Shown: piece after piece, positions 7,440-10,530 of the stretch
Position numbering within the stretch: position 1 is the stretch's first letter
Layout: each line of letters opens with the position of its first letter
Assembly (NCBI GenBank): GCA_033764095.1
Contig: JANRJF010000425.1
Coordinates: 1 to 10,530 of the forward strand
DNA length: 10,530 nucleotides
DNA from: JBDTMT01 sp033764095
GTDB taxonomy: Bacteria > Desulfobacterota > Binatia > HRBIN30 > CADEER01
Reading direction: 5' to 3'
Made by a program: the position numbers and the translations under genes
The notes under the pieces: model-generated
Databases searched by the model: none
Told to the model about the DNA's origin: nothing
The model's input: the letters and a program-made list of their open reading frames with translations, nothing else

Positions 7440-7470
7440 GCCGGCGCTCAGCGCAGCAAGCGCCGGCCGC
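7437..7470 (+). terminator. Strong 12-bp GC hairpin between the two surface-protein genes
   Basis: Arms GCGGCCGGCGCT (7437-7448) and AGCGCCGGCCGC (7459-7470) match perfectly around a 10-base loop. It sits in the 116-bp gap between the large gene and the propeller gene. No T-run follows, so it is not a classical intrinsic terminator. It may be a GC-rich terminator, a transcript stabiliser, or an attenuator with the overlapping hairpin. It ends 17 bases before the chosen ATG of the next gene and so supports that start over an upstream GTG. Confidence 0.5.
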
Positions 7471-7487
7471 GACTCGACCGACCGGCG

Positions 7488-8669
7488 ATGCTGTGGGCGC
7501 TGCTCAGCGCCCTGGCGATCGCCGTGCCGGCGGCCAGTGCGCGCGCACAGACCTGCGCATACGTCGCCAACGAAGGCGACGACACCATCTCGGTGATCGA
7601 TGTCGCGAGCGGGTCGGCGACGGTCACCGTCCCAGTCGGCGACGCACCGCATGGCGTCGCCAGCGGCAGCTTCGGTGGGAGCAACGCGATCTACGTGGCC
7701 AATTCAGGAGATGGGACGGTCAGCCGCATCGACCCTGACATGCTGACCTCGCGCACGGTGAACGTTGGCACCGGCCCCGAAGCGATTGCCGTGCTGCCGA
7801 ACGGCCTGCGCGCCTACGTCAGCCACCCCGCCAACGGCACGGTCTCGGTGCTCGACACCACGGCGCTGGAGGTGACCGGCACGATCACCACCGGCGGCGC
7901 GCCAACCGGGATGGAAGCGTCAGCCGATGGCGCGACGCTGTACGTCGCCGACGGCGCCAACGACAAGGTCATCGTCATCGACACCGACACCAATGCCGTG
8001 GTGACGCGCTTCGACAGCGGCGCCGATCCGGTCGACGTCGCGGTCGGCGCCGGTTCGCTGTTCGTCAGCGGCATGCCCATCGCCGTGTTGGATACCGACA
8101 GCGGCGAAGCGACTGGCATCCTCACCGCCGGCAGCGCGCTGGGCGGTGCGGCGGCGATCACCGACGGCCGCTTCGCGCTGGTCTGCACCAGCGGCAGCGG
8201 CGGCGGCGCGTTGCTGTTCGTCGGCATCGACCCCTCGCCGACCCTGCCCTCGATCGCGCTGGGCGCCGGCGTGATGCCGATCGACGTCGCGCCGCTGCCC
8301 GACGGCCGCCACGCCTACGTCACCGATCGCGACGGCGATCGGGTGCTGGCGGTGGACCTGGTCGAGTTGGACGTCGACGGCCCGATTCCCACCGGCGACG
8401 CACCGCACGGGATCGCCATCGCATCCGGACCGACCGGCTGCCGCCCCGCGGCGCCGGCGACACCGACCGTCCCGCCCTCGGGCTGCGCCGGCGACTGCAG
8501 CGGCGACGGCGAGGTGACGATCAACGAGATCATCCTCGGCGTGAACATCGCGCTCGGGGCCGCGGCGGTCGACGAGTGCCCCGCATTCGACGGTAACGGC
8601 GACGGCGACGTGGCGATCAACGAGCTCATCGCGGCGGTCAACGCCGCCCTCACCGGCTGCCCATCCTGA
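7488..8669 (+). CDS. Secreted seven-bladed YVTN-type propeller with C-terminal dockerin-like module
   Basis: 393 residues from the ATG at 7488. An upstream GTG (7392) keeps the frame open, but that extension would put 32 Arg/Ala-rich residues before the signal peptide and would span two hairpins, so I reject it. No Shine-Dalgarno is evident before the ATG. The signal peptide is residues 1-20 (ASARA / Q). Seven YVTN/NHL-like repeats follow, with blade strands near residues 24, 68, 109, 151, 191, 229 and 276 (for example AYVANEGDDTISVID). C23 and C318 bracket the propeller and could lock first and last blades; C233 has no obvious partner. The first and last blades share GDAPHG and a 14-base DNA identity (7638-7651, 8394-8407). 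After a short Pro/Ala/Thr linker comes a double EF-hand: D336, S338, D340, E342, E347 and D368, N370, D372, D374, E379. Its cysteines (333, 337, 364, 391) have the same spacing as those in the neighbouring large protein. Probably extracellular; a binding or docking role is inferred, and no catalytic site is recognised. Confidence 0.88.
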   Translation: MLWALLSALAIAVPAASARAQTCAYVANEGDDTISVIDVASGSATVTVPVGDAPHGVASGSFGGSNAIYVANSGDGTVSRIDPDMLTSRTVNVGTGPEAIAVLPNGLRAYVSHPANGTVSVLDTTALEVTGTITTGGAPTGMEASADGATLYVADGANDKVIVIDTDTNAVVTRFDSGADPVDVAVGAGSLFVSGMPIAVLDTDSGEATGILTAGSALGGAAAITDGRFALVCTSGSGGGALLFVGIDPSPTLPSIALGAGVMPIDVAPLPDGRHAYVTDRDGDRVLAVDLVELDVDGPIPTGDAPHGIAIASGPTGCRPAAPATPTVPPSGCAGDCSGDGEVTINEIILGVNIALGAAAVDECPAFDGNGDGDVAINELIAAVNAALTGCPS

Positions 8670-8675
8670 CCCCGG

Positions 8676-8698
8676 CGACGGCGCCGCCCCCGCCGTCG
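8676..8698 (+). terminator. GC hairpin after the propeller gene
   Basis: Arms CGACGGCG (8676-8683) and CGCCGTCG (8691-8698) pair perfectly around a 7-base loop, six bases after the stop codon. There is no T-tract. Position suggests transcript termination ahead of the tRNA gene. Confidence 0.5.
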
Positions 8699-8705
8699 GA
8701 CGTCG

Positions 8706-8734
8706 TTGCAACCCCGAACGGCATCGCGTAGGTA
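8706..8734 (+). promoter_or_regulatory. Possible tRNA promoter
   Basis: TTGCAA (8706-8711) is a fair -35 match and is followed at 17 bases by TAGGTA (8729-8734), a poor -10 match. Position just before the tRNA favours a promoter here, but the sequence match is weak. Confidence 0.25.
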
Positions 8735-8755
8735 CGGCGAGCATCCCCTGGGCAT

Positions 8756-8843
8756 GGAGCGGTGGCCGAGTGGTCTAAGGCGCACGCCTGCTAAGCGTGT
8801 GTACCTCAAAAGGGTACCGCGGGTTCAAATCCCGCCCGCTCCG
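8756..8843 (+). tRNA. trnS: tRNA-Ser (anticodon GCU)
   Basis: A complete 88-base class II tRNA. The acceptor stem is GGAGCGG (8756-8762) with CCGCTCC (8836-8842) and discriminator G at 8843. The anticodon stem CACGC/GCGTG (8783-8787, 8795-8799) encloses loop CTGCTAA with anticodon GCT at 8790-8792, which reads AGC and AGU serine codons. A long variable arm with GTACC/GGGTAC stem bases is diagnostic of tRNA-Ser. The T arm is GCGGG (8819-8823), loop TTCAAAT, CCCGC (8831-8835). The 3' CCA is not encoded. No duplicated 3' end or integrase is visible, so there is no sign of use as an integration site within the window. Confidence 0.97.
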
Positions 8844-8898
8844 CTCTCCCTATCCGCTACGCGTCTGGTGCGAACCGGCGTCGTGGCGCCGATCACAT

Positions 8899-8903
8899 GG
8901 AGG
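8899..8903 (+). promoter_or_regulatory. Ribosome binding site deciding the hydrolase start
   Basis: GGAGG lies five bases before the ATG at 8909. It overlaps an in-frame ATG at 8897, which therefore is not the start. Confidence 0.75.
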
Positions 8904-8908
8904 CCTGC

Positions 8909-9796
8909 ATGAGCGAGTTCCGCCGCGGCGAGGTGCGCGCCAATGGACTGCGCTTCGCGACGCTGGAGGCGGGCGACGGGCCGCTGGTGCTGTGCCTGCA
9001 CGGCTTTCCGGATCACGCCCGCTCGTTCCGTCATCAACTGCCGGCGTTGGCGCAGGCCGGATTTCGCGCCGTCGCGCCGTTCATGCGCGGCTACGCGCCG
9101 AGCGACGTGCCGGCCGACGGGCCGTATCAGAGCGCCGCGCTGGCCGAGGACGCCGCCGCGCTGCTCGCGGCACTGGACGACCAGCCGGCGGCGTTGTTCG
9201 GCCACGACTGGGGCGCGGTGGCCGCCTACGGGGCGGCGATCCTGGCGCCGCAGCGCGTCGCGCGCCTGATCACCGCCGCGGTCCCGCACGGCCCGGCGCT
9301 ACCGACGGCGTTCATGACCAACTACGAGCAGCAGCGCCGCTCCTGGTACATGTTCTTCTTCCAGACGCCGCTCGCCGACCTGGCGCTGGCGCACGACGAC
9401 TTCCGCTTCCTCGAACGGCTCTGGCGCGACTGGTCGCCGGGCTGGTCGTGGCCGGCGGAAGAGATGGAGGCGCTCAAGGCCACCTTCCGCCAACCCGGCG
9501 TCGCCGGCGCCGCGCTCGCGTACTACCGGCAGACGCTCAACCCCTTGCTGCAACGTCCCGAGTTGGCGGCGACGCAGGAGCGCGTCCAGATGTCACCGGT
9601 CACCGTGCCGACGCTCTACCTGCACGGCGCCGACGACGGCTGCATCGGCCGCCAGCTCGCCGACGGCATGGAGGCCTTCTTCCCCGCCGGCCTGGAGAAA
9701 CGCGTCGTACCCGGCGCCGGTCATTTCGTGCACCAGGAGCGGCCTGACATCGTCAACCCCGCCTTGCTCGATTTCCTGGCGCCGTTGGCGCGGTAA
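8909..9796 (+). CDS. Alpha/beta hydrolase, epoxide hydrolase-like
   Basis: A 295-residue cytoplasmic alpha/beta-hydrolase fold enzyme with no signal peptide. The oxyanion-hole motif is H31-G-F-P-D35. The nucleophile elbow is G98-H-D100-W-G, so the nucleophile is Asp. This is the hallmark of the epoxide hydrolase/haloalkane dehalogenase branch rather than of serine esterases. The acid is probably D243 in the LHGADD stretch, and the base is H272 in GAGHFVHQERP. The cap region (about 130-215) includes a YYRQTLNP stretch like that of soluble epoxide hydrolases, where cap tyrosines activate the epoxide. HGFP is more typical of epoxide hydrolases; dehalogenases usually carry a Trp or Asn halide ligand next to the motif. 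Known family members hydrolyse epoxides to diols; the substrate here is unknown. The gene starts 65 bases after the tRNA, without a clear terminator between. It is followed 87 bases later by a thiolase, so co-transcription is possible but not shown. Confidence 0.9.
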   Translation: MSEFRRGEVRANGLRFATLEAGDGPLVLCLHGFPDHARSFRHQLPALAQAGFRAVAPFMRGYAPSDVPADGPYQSAALAEDAAALLAALDDQPAALFGHDWGAVAAYGAAILAPQRVARLITAAVPHGPALPTAFMTNYEQQRRSWYMFFFQTPLADLALAHDDFRFLERLWRDWSPGWSWPAEEMEALKATFRQPGVAGAALAYYRQTLNPLLQRPELAATQERVQMSPVTVPTLYLHGADDGCIGRQLADGMEAFFPAGLEKRVVPGAGHFVHQERPDIVNPALLDFLAPLAR

Positions 9797-9800
9797 CGAC

Positions 9801-9812
9801 CGCGGCGCCGCG
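9801..9812. repeat. 12-bp perfect palindrome between hydrolase and thiolase
   Basis: CGCGGCGCCGCG is self-complementary with no loop, four bases after the hydrolase stop. It may be part of a GC-rich terminator or a protein-binding site. In DNA this GC-rich, chance is plausible. Confidence 0.3.
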
Positions 9813-9869
9813 CGGCGATGCGTGGCCATCCGCCGCCAACTGTGTTCATTCTGTGGCGAAGTTCTCTCT

Positions 9870-9877
9870 GGGGGGGG
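9870..9877 (+). promoter_or_regulatory. G8 tract acting as ribosome binding site for thiolase
   Basis: Eight consecutive G residues lie six bases before the thiolase ATG (9884). They can pair with the CCUCC anti-Shine-Dalgarno, using wobble. No other ribosome binding sequence is present. Confidence 0.5.
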
Positions 9878-9883
9878 TGACCG

Positions 9884-10530
9884 ATGAGTGACGATCGCGA
9901 TGCGGTGCTGGTGGGCTACGTCCGCACCCCGTTCGGCAAGGCGGATCCGCAGCGCGGCTGGTTCCGGCACGTGCGGTCGGATGATCTGGCGGCCATCGTG
10001 CTGCAGGAGGCACTGCGGCGCATCGACGTGGCGCCGGGCGACGTCACCGGCGTCATCCTCGGCGCCGTCGAGATGATGGGCGAACAGGCGCATCCCGGCA
10101 CCGCCATTCCGTTCCTCGCCGGCTTCCCCGACCACGTCACCGGCCTGAGCGTCGAGCGCGCCTGCACCACGGCGATGATGTCGGTGCACATCGCCGCGAT
10201 GAGCGTGCGCTGCGGCATGGGCGACGTGTACCTCGCCGGTGGCCTCGACAGCATGACGCACTTCCGCATCCCGACCATCAAGGACGGGATGGACATGGAC
10301 CGCGTCATCAAAGAGGGCGGGCACATGCTGGCGACGATGAATCCGAACCCGAAGCTGTTCGACATCATCAACCCGATCGAGCTGAACGGCGGTCAGGGCG
10401 CCGAGCGACTGGCGGAGCAGTACGACATCACGCGGGACGCGATGGATCGCTGGGCGCTCGCCAGCCATCGACGTGCCCTCGCGGCGCGCGAGCGCCTACG
10501 CGAGGAGATCATCCCGACCGACGGCCTCGA
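9884..10530 (+). CDS. Thiolase family acyl-CoA acetyltransferase/ketoacyl-CoA thiolase, 5' part
   Basis: The first 215 codons of a thiolase; the frame is still open at the window edge, so about half of a normal 390-400 residue thiolase is present. The N-terminus AVLVGYVRTPFGK is the usual opening strand and RTP-G motif of the family. The acyl-accepting nucleophile is C94 in VERACTTAMMSVHIAA, close to its normal position. GGLDSMTH (214-221 nearby on the same fold, immediately after the nucleophile helix) corresponds to the GG-ESMS motif. The stretch YDITRDAMDRWALASHRRA matches the family's 'R-x-x-D-x-x-A-x-x-S' helix. The second Cys and the catalytic His lie beyond the edge. The nucleophile motif lacks the common C-x-SG form (it is CTTA), seen in some divergent degradative thiolases. 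Likely role: thiolytic cleavage in beta-oxidation or acetoacetyl-CoA formation. The start is fixed by the G-tract at 9870-9877. Confidence 0.92.
   Translation, partial: MSDDRDAVLVGYVRTPFGKADPQRGWFRHVRSDDLAAIVLQEALRRIDVAPGDVTGVILGAVEMMGEQAHPGTAIPFLAGFPDHVTGLSVERACTTAMMSVHIAAMSVRCGMGDVYLAGGLDSMTHFRIPTIKDGMDMDRVIKEGGHMLATMNPNPKLFDIINPIELNGGQGAERLAEQYDITRDAMDRWALASHRRALAARERLREEIIPTDGL

Noticed and set aside
7392..7487. GTG start at 7392 for the YVTN propeller gene
   Set aside because: The added 32 residues are basic/Ala-rich, precede an evident signal peptide, and span two inverted repeats.
6681..7652. Minus-strand open frame encoding a VAVAVAVS-type repeat protein
   Set aside because: It is the reverse-complement shadow of the Thr-Ala/Thr-Pro codons of the surface-protein tail.
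8756..8843. tRNA-Ser as an integration site of a mobile element
   Set aside because: No integrase, no repeated tRNA 3' end, and ordinary genes on both sides in the visible window.
8706..8912. Small plus-strand open frame across the tRNA gene
   Set aside because: It is a read-through of the complete tRNA-Ser sequence and ends inside the hydrolase start region.

Overview
The window is GC-rich bacterial chromosomal DNA, densely packed with genes. I see no insertion sequence, phage gene, CRISPR array or integrase. The source is probably an uncultivated environmental lineage. The best guess, from remembered style and not from any search, is a Binatota/Binatia-type ('deltaproteobacterial') genome. 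The reasons are secreted proteins with long Thr-Pro linkers, small Cys-rich dockerin-like modules of the C-x3-C...VTVNEL...C...DGxVTIxxLxxAV...C type, and an epoxide-hydrolase-like enzyme and a thiolase close by.

Minus strand, 45-2764: two M16 (pitrilysin-family) peptidase genes form a tightly coupled operon. The first gene keeps the zinc motif HxxEH. The second has lost every metal-site residue but keeps the Arg/Tyr segment of the partner subunit, which is the pattern expected for a periplasmic heterodimeric protease. A 206-bp divergent intergenic region (2765-2970), with an AT-richer core and short direct repeats, separates this operon from the next block.

Plus strand, 2971-8669: two secreted modular proteins. 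The first (1466 aa) has a signal peptide, a seven-bladed FG-GAP/VCBS-type propeller, four cohesin-like beta-sandwich modules, an internal dockerin-like double EF-hand, three Thr-Pro-type linkers, and a 197-residue tail in which every second residue is Thr or Val. The second (393 aa) has a signal peptide, a seven-bladed YVTN-type propeller and a C-terminal dockerin-like module with exactly the same four-cysteine spacing as the first. Together they look like a scaffold plus client of a non-cellulosomal, cell-surface cohesin-dockerin-like assembly. This is inference, and it is the most interesting part of the window. Two overlapping inverted repeats lie between the two genes.

Plus strand, 8756-10530: a complete tRNA-Ser(GCU), then an alpha/beta hydrolase of the epoxide hydrolase/haloalkane dehalogenase type with an Asp nucleophile, then the 5' part of a thiolase that runs off the right edge. 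These look like ordinary housekeeping or lipid/xenobiotic metabolism genes and are probably unrelated to the surface proteins.
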